Part shown: piece by piece, positions 27,828-37,467 of the stretch
How positions within the stretch are numbered: position 1 is the stretch's first letter
Layout: each line of letters starts with the position of its first letter
Assembly: GCA_035536915.1 (NCBI GenBank)
Contig: DATLNE010000017.1
Coordinates: forward strand, 1 to 47,973
Reading direction: 5' to 3'
DNA: 47,973 bases
Source of the DNA: Acidimicrobiales bacterium
GTDB lineage: Bacteria; Actinomycetota; Acidimicrobiia; Acidimicrobiales; JAHWLA01
Program-made: the position numbers and the translations under genes
Notes under the pieces: model-generated
The model's database searches: none
Told to the model about the DNA's origin: nothing
What the model saw: only the letters and a program-made list of their open reading frames with translations

Positions 27828-29078
27828 CTAGCGGCGGACGGTCTCGTTCCAGGGGCCGGTGTCGGCCTTGGGCTCCTTGGGCAGCCCGAGGACCAGTTCG
27901 CCGATGATGTTGCGCTGCACCTGCGAGGTGCCCGCGTAGATCGTCCCCGCCCGGGCGTTGAGGAACGTGCCCACCCACGACGCCGAAGAGTTGGGCGCGC
28001 CGGGGTCGTCGGCCTGGAAGGCGTTCGTCGGTGCCTTGCCGGTCGGCACGAGCGCTTCGAGGCCGAGGATGTCGACGGCCAGCTCCGTCACTGTGCGGTG
28101 GTACTCGCTCCAGTAGAGCTTGGTGATGGCGGCCTCGGGGCCGACATGGCCGCCACCCAGCCAGGCGGTCAGCGCCCGCATGCCGAGGTAGCGCATGATC
28201 TCGACCTTGCTGTAGCACCAGGCCAGCCGCTGGCGGACGAGCGGGTCGCCCGCCTTGCCTCGATCGCGGGCCAGCTCCAGCAGCCGGTCGATCTCTGTGC
28301 GGAAGCGCACCGGCAGCACGGCGGCCGCCTCGCCCCGCTCGAAGCCCAACAGGGTCATGGCCACGGCCCAGCCGCCGTTGACCTCACCGACCACGTTCTC
28401 CTTGGGGGTGCGGGCGTCGGTGAAGAAGACCTCGTTGAACTCGGACTCGCCCGAGATCATCTGGATGGGCCGCACCTCGACGCCCGGCTGGTCCATGGGG
28501 CACAGCAGGAAGGTGATGCCGCGGTGCTTCGACGCCGTGGGGTCGGTGCGGCCGAGCACGAAGATCCAGTTCGCCAAGTGGCCGGCGGACGTCCAGATCT
28601 TCTGGCCGTTGATGACCCACTCGTCGCCGTCGAGCTCCGTCCGGCAGCCGAGGTTGGCCAGGTCGGACCCGGCGTTGGGCTCGGAGTAGCCCTGGCACCA
28701 CACGTCGGCGCCCGAGAGGATGCGGGGCAGGAAGTGGCGCTTCTGCTCCTCGGTGCCCCACTGCACGATGGTGTTGCCGACCATCTGGATGGAGAAGACG
28801 TCGTTCATGGTGCCCTGGGGCACGCCCGCCTTGGCGAACTCCTCGGCCAGGATGACCTGCTCGAGCGGGCTCAGCCCGGCGCCGCCGTACTCCTGCGGCC
28901 ACGACACGGCCAGGTAGCCGTTCTCGTAGAGGACTGTGCGCCACTCGGAACTGAAGCGGTCGGCGGCCTCTTTGTCGAGGGCCCCGATGCCCTGCCAGTC
29001 GGCGGGGAGGTGCTCGGCCAAGAAAGCCTGGACCTTCTCGCGGTAGGCCTCGGCTTCGGCGGAGTAACGAACGTCCAT
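27828..29078 (-). CDS. Acyl-CoA dehydrogenase
   Basis: 416-residue FAD enzyme oxidising an acyl-CoA to the 2-enoyl-CoA. [20 protein letters not shown] is the first acyl-CoA dehydrogenase signature, [20 protein letters not shown] the middle beta domain, and [20 protein letters not shown] the C-terminal FAD-binding signature. It resembles the actinobacterial FadE group used for branched or steroid-like acyl chains, but the exact substrate is unknown. A perfect palindrome typical of TetR operators lies 10 bases before the ATG. Confidence 0.93.
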   Translation of the reverse strand: MDVRYSAEAEAYREKVQAFLAEHLPADWQGIGALDKEAADRFSSEWRTVLYENGYLAVSWPQEYGGAGLSPLEQVILAEEFAKAGVPQGTMNDVFSIQMVGNTIVQWGTEEQKRHFLPRILSGADVWCQGYSEPNAGSDLANLGCRTELDGDEWVINGQKIWTSAGHLANWIFVLGRTDPTASKHRGITFLLCPMDQPGVEVRPIQMISGESEFNEVFFTDARTPKENVVGEVNGGWAVAMTLLGFERGEAAAVLPVRFRTEIDRLLELARDRGKAGDPLVRQRLAWCYSKVEIMRYLGMRALTAWLGGGHVGPEAAITKLYWSEYHRTVTELAVDILGLEALVPTGKAPTNAFQADDPGAPNSSASWVGTFLNARAGTIYAGTSQVQRNIIGELVLGLPKEPKADTGPWNETVRR

Positions 29079-29087
29079 GTCGTAGAC

Positions 29088-29103
29088 GTTACCGTTCGGT
29101 AAC
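29088..29103 (-). promoter_or_regulatory. TetR-type operator before the acyl-CoA dehydrogenase gene
   Basis: GTTACCG-TT-CGGTAAC is a perfect 7-bp palindrome with a 2-base centre, ending 10 bases upstream of the dehydrogenase ATG. ACCG-NN-CGGT cores of this kind are typical operators for TetR-family repressors of fatty-acid or sterol degradation in actinobacteria. The cognate repressor is not in this window. Confidence 0.6.
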
Positions 29104-29129
29104 CGCCGAAGCCCAGCCCGTCATCTTCT

Positions 29130-29684
29130 CTACGGCACCCACTCGGACAGCATCACCGGGCAGTAGAACCAATAGCCGGTGTCCTCGCACACGAAGACGC
29201 CGCCGCCTGCGCCGCCCAGCGGACCGAACACGGGACCGTCGGCCCCGCCGAACAGGAACACGGCGAAGCAGTGCTGGAACGTGTACGACGAGTGGTGCTC
29301 GCACACCGACGGGATCAGGAAGACAGAAACGGCATCGCCCCAGGGAGCCGAATTGAAGGCGCCCCCGACGCCGCCCGCTTGGGCGCAGGTGTATGTCGAG
29401 CCCTCGTGCCAGCACAGATAGCCGTAGGCGCCACCGATGGCCCCGCTGGTCCCGTAGGCGTAGACGGCGGGGCTGCCGCCGATCTCGAACCGCTGTGTGT
29501 TGTCCGGGTGGATGCACACGGCGGCAGTAGGTGCTGTCGGCGTTGTCACGTCAAGGCTGATGCCCACGGTCTTCTGGCCCGCCACGACGAACGGCTTGGT
29601 GCACGATGTCGACACCGCCCCGGCGGGCGTGCTCACCCCCACGGCCACGGCCGCGATCGCTACAACCATCAGGATTCGGCGCAT
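29130..29684 (-). CDS. Secreted cysteine-rich protein, unknown function
   Basis: 184 residues. MRRILMVVAIAAVAVGVSTP is a clear Sec signal peptide with cleavage likely after AGA near residue 22-23. The mature part is Gly- and aromatic-rich with about eight Cys residues (STSC, AVCI, YLCWHE, YTCAQ, SVCEHH, QHCF, FVCED, WFYCPV), suggesting four disulfides. I recognise no family. A GGGGAAGAG Shine-Dalgarno sits directly before the ATG. It lies between the sugar kinase and the dehydrogenase on the same strand. Confidence 0.75.
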   Translation of the reverse strand: MRRILMVVAIAAVAVGVSTPAGAVSTSCTKPFVVAGQKTVGISLDVTTPTAPTAAVCIHPDNTQRFEIGGSPAVYAYGTSGAIGGAYGYLCWHEGSTYTCAQAGGVGGAFNSAPWGDAVSVFLIPSVCEHHSSYTFQHCFAVFLFGGADGPVFGPLGGAGGGVFVCEDTGYWFYCPVMLSEWVP

Positions 29685-29745
29685 TTCTCTTCCCCCAGCA
29701 CTTTGGAAACGGGTACGAACTCGCTGCATTCGACGGGTGACAGCG

Positions 29746-30594
29746 TCACCCCTGCTCCGTGTTCCGCCGGGCGACAGCGGCGGCACCGACCAGCGGCCCG
29801 TCCGCCCCCAGGCCCGCGGGCACGATGCGGGCGCCCCGGGAGAAGTCGAGCCGGCACAGCGCGTCGAGCTCGGCTTGGGCGGCGGCGAAGAACGGCTCGC
29901 CGAAGCCCAACGCCACCGAGCCGGCGACGACGGCCAGGCGCAGGTCCAACACGTTGCAGACGGACGCCACGGCTCGCCCCACCAACCGCCCCGTGCGCTC
30001 CACCACCGCAGGGCCTGCTTCGGCCGCAGGCCGGCCCGTCATGGCGGCGATGGCTGTGCCCGAGGCTTCCGCCTCCAGGCAACCGGCTGCGCCGCACGCG
30101 CACACGCGCCCGCCCGGCTCCACGATCAGGTGGCCGATGTGGCCGGCATTGCCCGAGGCCCCGTCGAGCAGCCGCCCGTTGAGGACGACGCCGCCACCGA
30201 CGCCCGTCGACACCACCATGGCCAGGTAGTCGTCGACCCCCCGAGCGGCCCCGACCCAGCCCTCGCCCAGCGCCAGCGCCTTGGCGTCGTTGTCGACGAA
30301 CACCGGCAGCCCGGTCAGCGCCGCCAACGACGAACGCAGCGGGAACGCCCGCCACGACGGGATGTTCAGCGGCGACACGGCCTCGCCACTCGACGTCATC
30401 GGCCCGCCGCACCCCACCCCGCATACCTGCGCGGCAGGTACGAGCGGAACCACCAGCGAAGCCAGCACGTCGTAGACGTTGGTCGACGGCGTCGGCGCCG
30501 AGCGGGCATCGAGCACCACCCCATCGGAGGTGACCAGGCCTGCAGCCAGCTTCGTGCCGCCGATGTCGACCGCCAGCACCACCGAGTCGTCCAC
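29746..30594 (-). CDS. ROK-family sugar kinase (glucokinase-like)
   Basis: 282 residues. VLAVDIGGTKLAAGLV is the ATP phosphate-1 loop, VFVDNDAKALALGEGWVGA the catalytic-Asp region, and GHIGHLIVEPGGRVCACG with GCLEAEASG the ROK zinc motif (H and CxCGxxGCxE). The family phosphorylates glucose or N-acetyl sugars; glucokinase is the likeliest role. No ROK repressor HTH is present. The GTG start just before VLAVDIGG is preferred; a TTG 14 codons upstream lacks a good Shine-Dalgarno. It is divergent from the MoxR gene. Confidence 0.88.
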   Translation of the reverse strand: MDDSVVLAVDIGGTKLAAGLVTSDGVVLDARSAPTPSTNVYDVLASLVVPLVPAAQVCGVGCGGPMTSSGEAVSPLNIPSWRAFPLRSSLAALTGLPVFVDNDAKALALGEGWVGAARGVDDYLAMVVSTGVGGGVVLNGRLLDGASGNAGHIGHLIVEPGGRVCACGAAGCLEAEASGTAIAAMTGRPAAEAGPAVVERTGRLVGRAVASVCNVLDLRLAVVAGSVALGFGEPFFAAAQAELDALCRLDFSRGARIVPAGLGADGPLVGAAAVARRNTEQG

Positions 30595-30665
30595 GGCCCG
30601 AGTGTCTAGTCGTGGGCCGGCCGGTACGCTTGGCAAGCCTATTTGCGCGGAATGAGGAGACGGCG

Positions 30666-31640
30666 TTGGCCAGACAACGAGCGGCGGCCCGCAACCAGGC
30701 CGGGTTTGCCGAGGTGTTCGACGCCATCGTCGAGAACGTCGAGCGGGTCATTCAGGGCAAAGACGCCACAATCCGCCTGGCATTGGTGTGCATGGTGGCC
30801 GAAGGGCACCTCCTCATCGAAGACGTCCCGGGCGTGGGCAAGACCAGCCTGGCCAAGTCGTTGGCCGCCTCGCTGGGCGTCGACTGGCACCGCATCCAGT
30901 TCACCCCCGACCTGCTGCCCTCCGACGTCACCGGCGTCAACGTCTACAGCCGGGCCAAGGGCACCTTCGAGTTCCGCCCCGGCGGCATCTTCGCCAACGT
31001 GGTCCTCGGCGACGAGATCAACCGGGCCTCGCCCAAGACCCAGTCCGCCCTGCTGGAGGCCATGGAGGAGCAGCAGGTGACGGTCGACGCCACCACCTAC
31101 TCGCTGCCCACGCCGTTCATGGTGATCGCCACCCAGAACCCCATCGAGCACGAGGGCACCTACCCGCTCCCGGAGAGCCAGCTCGACCGTTTCCTCATGC
31201 GCATCCGCATGGGCTACCCCGACCGCCGCTCCGAGATCGAGATGCTCGACACCCACGGCGGCGCCAGCGCCGTCGACGAGCTCGAACCGGTGGCCACCGG
31301 CAAAGACGTGGTGACGATGACATCGGTGGCCCGAGCCGTGCACGTGGCGCCCAGCATCAAGGGCTACCTCGTCGACCTGGCCGAGGCCACCCGCAAGCAC
31401 AACAGCCTGGCCCTCGGCATCTCGCCCCGGGCCACCCTCGCCGTGCAGCGCGCTGCCCGCGCCCGGGCCGCCGCGGCAGGCCGGGAGTTCGTGACCCCCG
31501 ACGACGTGAAGTCGGTCGCCGGGCCTGTCCTCGAACACCGCTTGGTGCTGACCCCCGAGGCCTCCATCGGCGGCATGGGCGCGGCCGAGGTGCTCGAGGA
31601 AGTGCTCGACGCCGTGCCCGTGCCCACCGGGAGGAGCTGA
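30666..31640 (+). CDS. MoxR-family AAA+ ATPase
   Basis: 324 residues. Walker A is EDVPGVGKTSLAKSLAASLG; Walker B and following are VVLGDEINRASPKTQSALLE, then MEEQQVTVD; sensor 1 is VIATQNPIEHEGTYPLPES. MoxR ATPases act as chaperones, often with DUF58/VWA partners, which follow here. The TTG start has a strong GAGGAG 6 bases upstream; an in-frame GTG at 30612 is less likely. It is 4 bases from the DUF58 gene. Confidence 0.93.
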   Translation: MARQRAAARNQAGFAEVFDAIVENVERVIQGKDATIRLALVCMVAEGHLLIEDVPGVGKTSLAKSLAASLGVDWHRIQFTPDLLPSDVTGVNVYSRAKGTFEFRPGGIFANVVLGDEINRASPKTQSALLEAMEEQQVTVDATTYSLPTPFMVIATQNPIEHEGTYPLPESQLDRFLMRIRMGYPDRRSEIEMLDTHGGASAVDELEPVATGKDVVTMTSVARAVHVAPSIKGYLVDLAEATRKHNSLALGISPRATLAVQRAARARAAAAGREFVTPDDVKSVAGPVLEHRLVLTPEASIGGMGAAEVLEEVLDAVPVPTGRS

Positions 31641-31644
31641 ACCG

Positions 31645-32874
31645 GTGCTCACCCGGCGGGGGTGGCTGCTCGTCGCCGGCTCGGTCGTGCTCACCGTGGC
31701 CGGCCGCCTCCTGGGCCTGGCCGAGCTCTTCGCCCTGGCCGCCGCCGCCTTGGTCCTGGCCGTGACCGCCCTCGCCTACGTGCGCCTCACCACCTTCAAG
31801 CTGGAAGCCACCCGCGAGTTGCGTCCGCCCCGGGTGCACGCGGGCACCGCCAGTCGCGTGGAACTCACGGTGCGCAACGTGGCCTTCCGTCGCTCGCCTG
31901 TGCTGTCGGCCCGCGACCCGTTCGACAACGGCCGCCGCTGGGCCCGGTTGCTGCTGGCGCCGCTCGGCCCCGGCGAGACAGCCCGTGCCGCCTACCGCCT
32001 GCCCACCGACCGCCGAGGCGTGTTCGACTTGGGCCCGTTGCAGCTGCAGTTGTCCGACCCGTTCGGCCTGGCCCAGGCAACGACCGAGGCGGCGGCGCTC
32101 ACCAAGCTCACGGTCTACCCCCACATCGACGACGTCGAGCCGCTGCCGCTCAGCCAGGGCAACGATCCCCACGCCGGGGCCGCTCGCCACAACGCCATCA
32201 GCCAGAGCGGCGAGGACTTCTACGGCTTGCGTGACTACGAGGAGGGCGACGACCTCCGTCGGGTGCACTGGGGCGCCACCGCCAAGCTCGACGAGCTGAT
32301 GATCCGCCAGGAGGAGATGCCCTGGCAGGGCCGGGCCACCGTCCTGCTCGACCTGCGCAAGGGCGTGCACACGCCCGAGTCGCTGGAGATCGCCGTCTCG
32401 GCGGCGGCCTCGATCGTCAGCGCCTGTTACAAACGTCGGTCGCTCATCCGGTTGCTGGCCACCGACGGAATGGACTCCGGCTTCGCTGCGGGCCACGCCC
32501 ACGTGGAGGCCGTGCTCGAGCACCTGGCCGGAGCCACCTTGGAACGGGGCGCCCACTTGGCTCCGTTCCTGGCCCGCCTGCGCCGCCAGGGCAACGGTGG
32601 CGCGTTGTCGGTGGTGACCACGGCGGCGGCCGACAACGCCGACCTCGACGGCATCGCCCGCCTCCGGGGCCGGTTCGGGTTGCTGTCGCTGGTGCTCATC
32701 GAGCGCAGCGCCTTCGAGCGCACGCCGCCCGGCCAGCGCCCCTCGCAACGCCCGCTCCCCCCGCTCAACATGGTGGCCCGCATCGGCGCGGGCAAGCCGT
32801 TCCCGGCCGCGTGGTCGGAAGCGCTGCAGACGGCCACGGGCCCGGCCCGGGCCGCCACGGGAGGTCGACGATGA
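31645..32874 (+). CDS. DUF58 membrane protein of the MoxR system
   Basis: 409 residues from GTG. Two TM helices at the N-terminus (about 6-48) are followed by a beta-rich region and the DUF58 core: FYGLRDYEEGDDLRRVHWGA is the hallmark motif. The family has a VWA-like fold and pairs with MoxR ATPases. Its stop overlaps the transglutaminase ATG (ATGA), so the three genes form one coupled operon. The specific function is unknown; an envelope role is likely from the partners. Confidence 0.9.
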   Translation: MLTRRGWLLVAGSVVLTVAGRLLGLAELFALAAAALVLAVTALAYVRLTTFKLEATRELRPPRVHAGTASRVELTVRNVAFRRSPVLSARDPFDNGRRWARLLLAPLGPGETARAAYRLPTDRRGVFDLGPLQLQLSDPFGLAQATTEAAALTKLTVYPHIDDVEPLPLSQGNDPHAGAARHNAISQSGEDFYGLRDYEEGDDLRRVHWGATAKLDELMIRQEEMPWQGRATVLLDLRKGVHTPESLEIAVSAAASIVSACYKRRSLIRLLATDGMDSGFAAGHAHVEAVLEHLAGATLERGAHLAPFLARLRRQGNGGALSVVTTAAADNADLDGIARLRGRFGLLSLVLIERSAFERTPPGQRPSQRPLPPLNMVARIGAGKPFPAAWSEALQTATGPARAATGGRR

Positions 32875-35201
32875 CGAGGACGACGTCGACGGCAACTGCG
32901 CCTGCGACCAGCCGCCAGGCCGACCCCACGGCGTCGGCCACCATCGCCCTCACCGTGCTCACCGTGGCCACGGCGGTGGGCATGGGCCGACTGTTCGAGA
33001 ACCGCGACTTCCTCGTCCCCTTCCTGTCCGCTGCCCTCGTCGCCCACTGGCTGGCCTGGCTGAGCCGGCGCTACGACATCTCGCTGCCCGTCGCCCTGCC
33101 GCTGTCGCTGGTCGGCGTGCTGGTGGTGGCGGCGTGGACGATCTTCCCCCACACCACGGCCTTCGGCATCCCGTGGAGCGGCACCTTCAACGCCATCGTC
33201 GACGCGTGCCGGCTGGCATGGACCGACTTCGCCACCGTCGTGGCCCCCGCCCCGGCGAGCAAAGGCTTCCTGTTCGCAGGCGCCCTCGGCATCGGGGTCG
33301 CCGCCCTCCTGGCCGACTGGGCCGCCTTCCGGGTGCGGGCGGTGTTCGAGGCCGCCATCCCCTCGTTCACCTTGTTCGTGTTCACCGCTGTCCTGGGGGC
33401 CGACGACTACCGGGGCCTCTCGGTCGCCGCCTACCTGGCTGCCTTGTTCCTGTTCCTGCTCGTGCACCAAGCGGGCATGGCCACGGAGTCGGCATCGTGG
33501 TTCGCCAGCCGGGCCAAGGGGGGCATGGGCGCCCTGCTGCAAGGGGGTGCGCTGCTCGGCACCGTGGCCATCGTCGCCGCCTTGGTGCTCGGCCCCAACC
33601 TGCCGGGCAGCGACGCCGACCCGATCATCGCCTGGCGCGACGCCGACGGGTCGGGGCCGTCGAGTCGCACCACGGTCAGCCCCTTGGTCGACATCCGGGG
33701 CCGGCTGGTGGAGCAGTCCAACGTGGAGCTGTTCACAGTGCGCTCGAACCAACCGGCGTACTGGCGGCTGACCTCGCTCAAGGAGTTCGACGGCAACATC
33801 TGGCAGTCGAAGGACAACTACCGCGACGTCGGGCGAGGCTTGCCGCAGGGCGTGCCCGTCACAGTCGAGCGAGCCACACTCACACAGGAGTTCACCATCA
33901 CCGCCCTGTCGTCGATCTGGCTGCCCGCTGCCTACCGGCCTGCGCGCATCGAAGGCATCGACGCCAGCTTCAACGCGGACAGCGGCAGCCTCATCACCGA
34001 CGCAGCCAGCACCGACGGCTTCACGTACACAGTCACGTCGGAGATGCCCCGCCCCACGGCCGCCCAGCTCGACGCCGCACCGCCGCTCACCGGCGACCGG
34101 CTGGACGAGTACCTGAAGCTGCCCAGCATCCCGGGCCGGGTGCAACGCCTGGCCGTCGACCTCACACGGAACCAGCCCACCGCCTACGACAAGGCCAAGG
34201 CCATGCAGGACTGGTTCCAGAAGAACTTCACCTACGACCTCAAAGCCCGCCCGGGCCACGACGGCCGGGCGCTGGAGCGGTTCCTGTTCGAGTCCCGGCG
34301 GGGCTACTGCGAGCAGTTCGCCGGAGCCTTCGCGGTGATGGCCCGCGCCATCGGCTTGCCCGCCCGGGTGGCAGTCGGGTTCACCCCGGGAGAGGTCGAT
34401 TCCGAAGGCCGCTACCACGTGCGGGGCCTGAACGCCCACGCCTGGCCCGAGGTCTACATCGACGGCTACGGCTGGGTGTACTTCGAGGCGACGCCCGACC
34501 GGGGCATGCCGGGCGCCACCTGGACGCAGCTACCGCCCCAGCAGGCGCGGCTCGACAACCCGGCCGAGCCCGCGCCGATCACCACCACCACCACGGTCGC
34601 CCCGGCCGGCCCGGATGACAACACGCCCGCCACCACCCCCGAGGACGGCGAGACCGACGTCAGCACGTCGCCTGAGGCGCCCGATCGCTCCCCCCTGCGC
34701 AACCCTCTCGTGCAGGTCGTGGTGGCCGCCCTCGTCGTGGCGGCGGCGACGGCGATCGGGGTGCCGCTGCTCAAGCGTTCGCGCCGAGCCCGACGCCGGG
34801 CCGAGGCGGGCGACGTCAGCCGGCGGGTGCTGGTGGCCTGGACGGAGGCGGAAGAGGCACTGGCCTCGGTGGGAGCCGCCCGGCGGCCCTCGGAGACCAT
34901 CGACGAGTACGCGGTGCGCGCCCCCAAGGCGGCCGCCCTGCCCGTCCCGGCCACCACCGCGCTGCACGAGCTGGCCCACGACACCACGATCGCCAGCTAT
35001 GCGCCGACCACGCCCACGGCCGAGACGGTGCGCCGGGCCACGGCGTCGGCCGCCACCATCGAGCGGGCCTTGCAGGAGCGGTCGACCGTGCGCCAGCGGG
35101 TGTGGCGGGGCATCGACCCCCGTCCGTTGCTGCCCACCAGCGAACTGCGGGCCACGCGGGCGAGCTTGGTGTCGAGGGTGCGAAAGCGCTTGGGGCGCTA
35201 G
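32871..35201 (+). CDS. Membrane transglutaminase-like protein (TgpA family)
   Basis: 776 residues. About six N-terminal TM helices (about 25-245), an extracytoplasmic region, then the transglutaminase core: SRRGYCEQFAGAFAVMARAI (catalytic Cys), GLNAHAWPEVYIDGYGWVYF (His) and EATPDRG (Asp). A Thr/Pro-rich linker, a further TM (about 622-640) and a basic cytoplasmic tail with a DUF4129-like end follow. It probably crosslinks or cleaves envelope proteins. It converges with the DUF3040 gene, with 4 bases between stops. Confidence 0.92.
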   Translation: MTRTTSTATAPATSRQADPTASATIALTVLTVATAVGMGRLFENRDFLVPFLSAALVAHWLAWLSRRYDISLPVALPLSLVGVLVVAAWTIFPHTTAFGIPWSGTFNAIVDACRLAWTDFATVVAPAPASKGFLFAGALGIGVAALLADWAAFRVRAVFEAAIPSFTLFVFTAVLGADDYRGLSVAAYLAALFLFLLVHQAGMATESASWFASRAKGGMGALLQGGALLGTVAIVAALVLGPNLPGSDADPIIAWRDADGSGPSSRTTVSPLVDIRGRLVEQSNVELFTVRSNQPAYWRLTSLKEFDGNIWQSKDNYRDVGRGLPQGVPVTVERATLTQEFTITALSSIWLPAAYRPARIEGIDASFNADSGSLITDAASTDGFTYTVTSEMPRPTAAQLDAAPPLTGDRLDEYLKLPSIPGRVQRLAVDLTRNQPTAYDKAKAMQDWFQKNFTYDLKARPGHDGRALERFLFESRRGYCEQFAGAFAVMARAIGLPARVAVGFTPGEVDSEGRYHVRGLNAHAWPEVYIDGYGWVYFEATPDRGMPGATWTQLPPQQARLDNPAEPAPITTTTTVAPAGPDDNTPATTPEDGETDVSTSPEAPDRSPLRNPLVQVVVAALVVAAATAIGVPLLKRSRRARRRAEAGDVSRRVLVAWTEAEEALASVGAARRPSETIDEYAVRAPKAAALPVPATTALHELAHDTTIASYAPTTPTAETVRRATASAATIERALQERSTVRQRVWRGIDPRPLLPTSELRATRASLVSRVRKRLGR

Positions 35202-35205
35202 CGGG

Positions 35206-35583
35206 TCAGCTCTCGTCTTTGCGGAAGCGGTCGCGCAGGCGGGTGCGGGTGTTGGTCATGGCGTCGCCGATGCCCTTGTCGCGCATCGACTGCGTCACCT
35301 GCTGCCACCCGGCCCGGCCCATCTTGCGCAAGTTGCGCTCGAAGACGAAGGCACTGCCCAGCATGGCGAGGAAACCGACCATGCCGAGGATGAGCGACGT
35401 GGCGAACGAGGCCACCAGCACCACCATGCCGACGATGAAGCCGGCCGCCGCGTACTTCAGGTTGCGCCCGGCGTGGCGGTAGAGCGTGGTCTCGCTGACC
35501 CCGCGGGCGAAGGCAGGGTCGTTCTCGTAGAAGCTCCGCTCGATCTCGTGGAGGATGCGCTGCTCGTCCTCTGAAAGCGGCAC
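35206..35583 (-). CDS. DUF3040 membrane protein
   Basis: 125 residues. PLSEDEQRILHEIERSFYEN is the typical DUF3040 start; two TM helices follow (about 45-90, FIVGMVVLVASFATSLILGM), then a basic tail. The family is actinobacterial and lies near dcw and dinB genes in many of these genomes; its role is unknown. A GAAGGGG Shine-Dalgarno 8 bases before the GTG at 35583 decides the start over the GTG two codons upstream. Confidence 0.85.
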   Translation of the reverse strand: MPLSEDEQRILHEIERSFYENDPAFARGVSETTLYRHAGRNLKYAAAGFIVGMVVLVASFATSLILGMVGFLAMLGSAFVFERNLRKMGRAGWQQVTQSMRDKGIGDAMTNTRTRLRDRFRKDES

Positions 35584-35691
35584 GGCCACTACCCCTTCGC
35601 CCGATTGCTTCCTGCCATCTTCGCGCACGCCTGACTGGTCGACAACGCGCCACTCCCGTGCCTTCCAGTCGTTTTCACGCCATTCACTGCT

Positions 35692-36951
35692 CTACCGGTC
35701 GCGTTTTCCTCGCGGTCCCCATTGCTGTTCCCCTTTTCGCTTGATTCGCAGTCCTTCTTCCTCGACCAAGGCGGCGGGACCGACGGCCCGGTCGCCGAAC
35801 TTGTCGCGAATGGCGTCGACGGCCCGCGACGCCTCGTCCCACGCGGGCGAGGCGGCGTCTTCGAGGGTGAGCTGCCGGGCGGCCCCGGCCATGAGGTTCG
35901 ACATGCTCACGCCGAGCAGGCGGATGCCAGGGGTGGAGTCGATCTGCTCGACGAGGGCGACGGCGGCCCGGGCGATCTCGGGGGCGGTGTCGACGGCGGC
36001 GGCGAAGGTGTGCGAGCGGGTAATCGTCGAGAAGTCGTGGAAGCGGACCTTCAGGGTCACCGTGCGCCCGGCCAGGCCGTTCTTGCGCAGGCGGGTGGCC
36101 ACCGAGTCGGCCATGCGCACGGCCTCCCGGTGGAGGTCGTCGGCGTCGACGAGGTCGACGGCGTAGGTCTCCTCGTGGCCGATGCTCTTGGTGGGACGTA
36201 CCGGTTCGACGGGGCGGGGGTCGCGTCCCCAGGCCAACTCGTGCAGGTGGTTGCCGTGGGCGGTCCCGATCGACGAGACGAGGGTCTGGCGGGGGACGGC
36301 CGCCAGGTCGCCGACGGTGCGCACGCCGAGCCGTCGCAACCGCTCCTCGGTGGCGGGGCCGACGCCCCACAGGGCGGTGACGGGGAGCGGGTGCAGGAAG
36401 TCGAGCTCTGTGCCCGGGCGGACGACGAGCACCCCGGGGCCGGGGACCTTGCCCTGCATGGTGGCCTTGGGCTTGGCCGCCTTGGAGGCCAGCTTGGCGA
36501 TCAGCTTGGTGGTGGCCACGCCCACGGCACAGTCGAGGCCCAGATCGTCGGTGATGCGGCGGCGGACGGCATGGGCGATGGCCTCGCCTGAGCCGAACAA
36601 TCGACGGGCGCCCGCCACGTCGAGGAAGGCCTCGTCGAGGGCGATGCCCTCCACCAGCGGGGTGAACGAGGCGAACACCTCGTGGATGCCGCGGGAGTAC
36701 TCGGCGTAGGCGTCGAAGTCGCCGTGCAGGAAGACGGCGTGCGGGCACAGGCGCCGCGCCCGGACCGAGGGCATGGCCGAGGAGATCCCGTAGGCGCGGG
36801 CCTCGTAGGAGCAACTGGCGACCACGCCGCGGTCGCCTGCCCCGCCCACGATGACCGGCTTGCCCCGCAGTGTCGGGTCTCGCAGCATCTCGACCGACGC
36901 GTAGAAGGCGTCCATGTCGACGTGGAGGATGCTCGGCTCGGCCTCGCTCAA
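35692..36951 (-). CDS. dinB: DNA polymerase IV, Y-family translesion polymerase
   Basis: 419 residues. The palm domain has ILHVDMDAFYASVEMLRDP and EGIALDEAFLDVAGARRLFG with the catalytic Asp/Asp-Glu set. GVATTKLIAKLASKAAKPK is the fingers-palm segment, WGVGPATEERLRRLGVRTVG the thumb HhH motif, and a little-finger domain follows. The TTG start overlaps the NUDIX TGA (TTGA). No SOS box is seen before this two-gene unit, so it is probably not LexA-controlled here. Confidence 0.94.
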   Translation of the reverse strand: MSEAEPSILHVDMDAFYASVEMLRDPTLRGKPVIVGGAGDRGVVASCSYEARAYGISSAMPSVRARRLCPHAVFLHGDFDAYAEYSRGIHEVFASFTPLVEGIALDEAFLDVAGARRLFGSGEAIAHAVRRRITDDLGLDCAVGVATTKLIAKLASKAAKPKATMQGKVPGPGVLVVRPGTELDFLHPLPVTALWGVGPATEERLRRLGVRTVGDLAAVPRQTLVSSIGTAHGNHLHELAWGRDPRPVEPVRPTKSIGHEETYAVDLVDADDLHREAVRMADSVATRLRKNGLAGRTVTLKVRFHDFSTITRSHTFAAAVDTAPEIARAAVALVEQIDSTPGIRLLGVSMSNLMAGAARQLTLEDAASPAWDEASRAVDAIRDKFGDRAVGPAALVEEEGLRIKRKGEQQWGPRGKRDR

Positions 36952-37439
36952 AGCCGCACGACCGACAGGCGCTGCCGGTCGGCGCCGTCGACCCGGTAGC
37001 GGTACGACCGGCTCTCCACCCACCGCTCGGCCAGCCAGGCGCCCAAGGGTTCGCGCACCCAGGGATGGCACGCCTCCAGGTGCCCGGCGCAGTCGCCCAC
37101 GTCGACGAAGCGGGCGTCGACGACGATGCCGTCGGGGTCGTCGATGCGCAGGTCGCCTTCGTAGGCGACCGCTCGGTGGACCTCGACCCGCATGGTCCAG
37201 CCCATCTCGGCGGCCACCGCTTCCACCTCGTAGACCGGGCCCGTCCACTCGGTGACGCGGATGCCGGTCTCCTCTTCGACCTCGCGGGTGAGGCCGTCGC
37301 GCACCGACTCGCCGTCGGCCACCTCGATCACCCCGCCGGGCGGCGACCAGTCGAGCGAGCCGTCACGGCGGCGGTTCTGCACGAGCAGCAGGCCGTCCGG
37401 ACCCTCCACCAGCCCCCCTGCGACGACCCATGCTCGCAT
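36948..37439 (-). CDS. NUDIX hydrolase
   Basis: 163 residues. The Nudix box is complete: GGVIEVADGESVRDGLTREV then EEETGI (GX5EX7REUXEEXGU). The N-terminal AWVVAGGLVEGPDGLLLVQN is the usual strand. The family cleaves nucleoside diphosphate-X compounds; the coupling to dinB suggests nucleotide-pool cleaning, which is inference. The ATG lies on a CATG shared with the opposite strand, 28 bases from the divergent YbaK gene. CAGAAT just upstream could be a leaderless -10. Confidence 0.9.
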   Translation of the reverse strand: MRAWVVAGGLVEGPDGLLLVQNRRRDGSLDWSPPGGVIEVADGESVRDGLTREVEEETGIRVTEWTGPVYEVEAVAAEMGWTMRVEVHRAVAYEGDLRIDDPDGIVVDARFVDVGDCAGHLEACHPWVREPLGAWLAERWVESRSYRYRVDGADRQRLSVVRL

Positions 37440-37467
37440 GCCCCGAATTCTGGCAGTCTGCTCGGCC

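Noticed and set aside
30612-30665. GTG start for the MoxR gene 18 codons upstream
   Set aside because: The extension has no Shine-Dalgarno, whereas TTG 30666 has GAGGAG 6 bases upstream.
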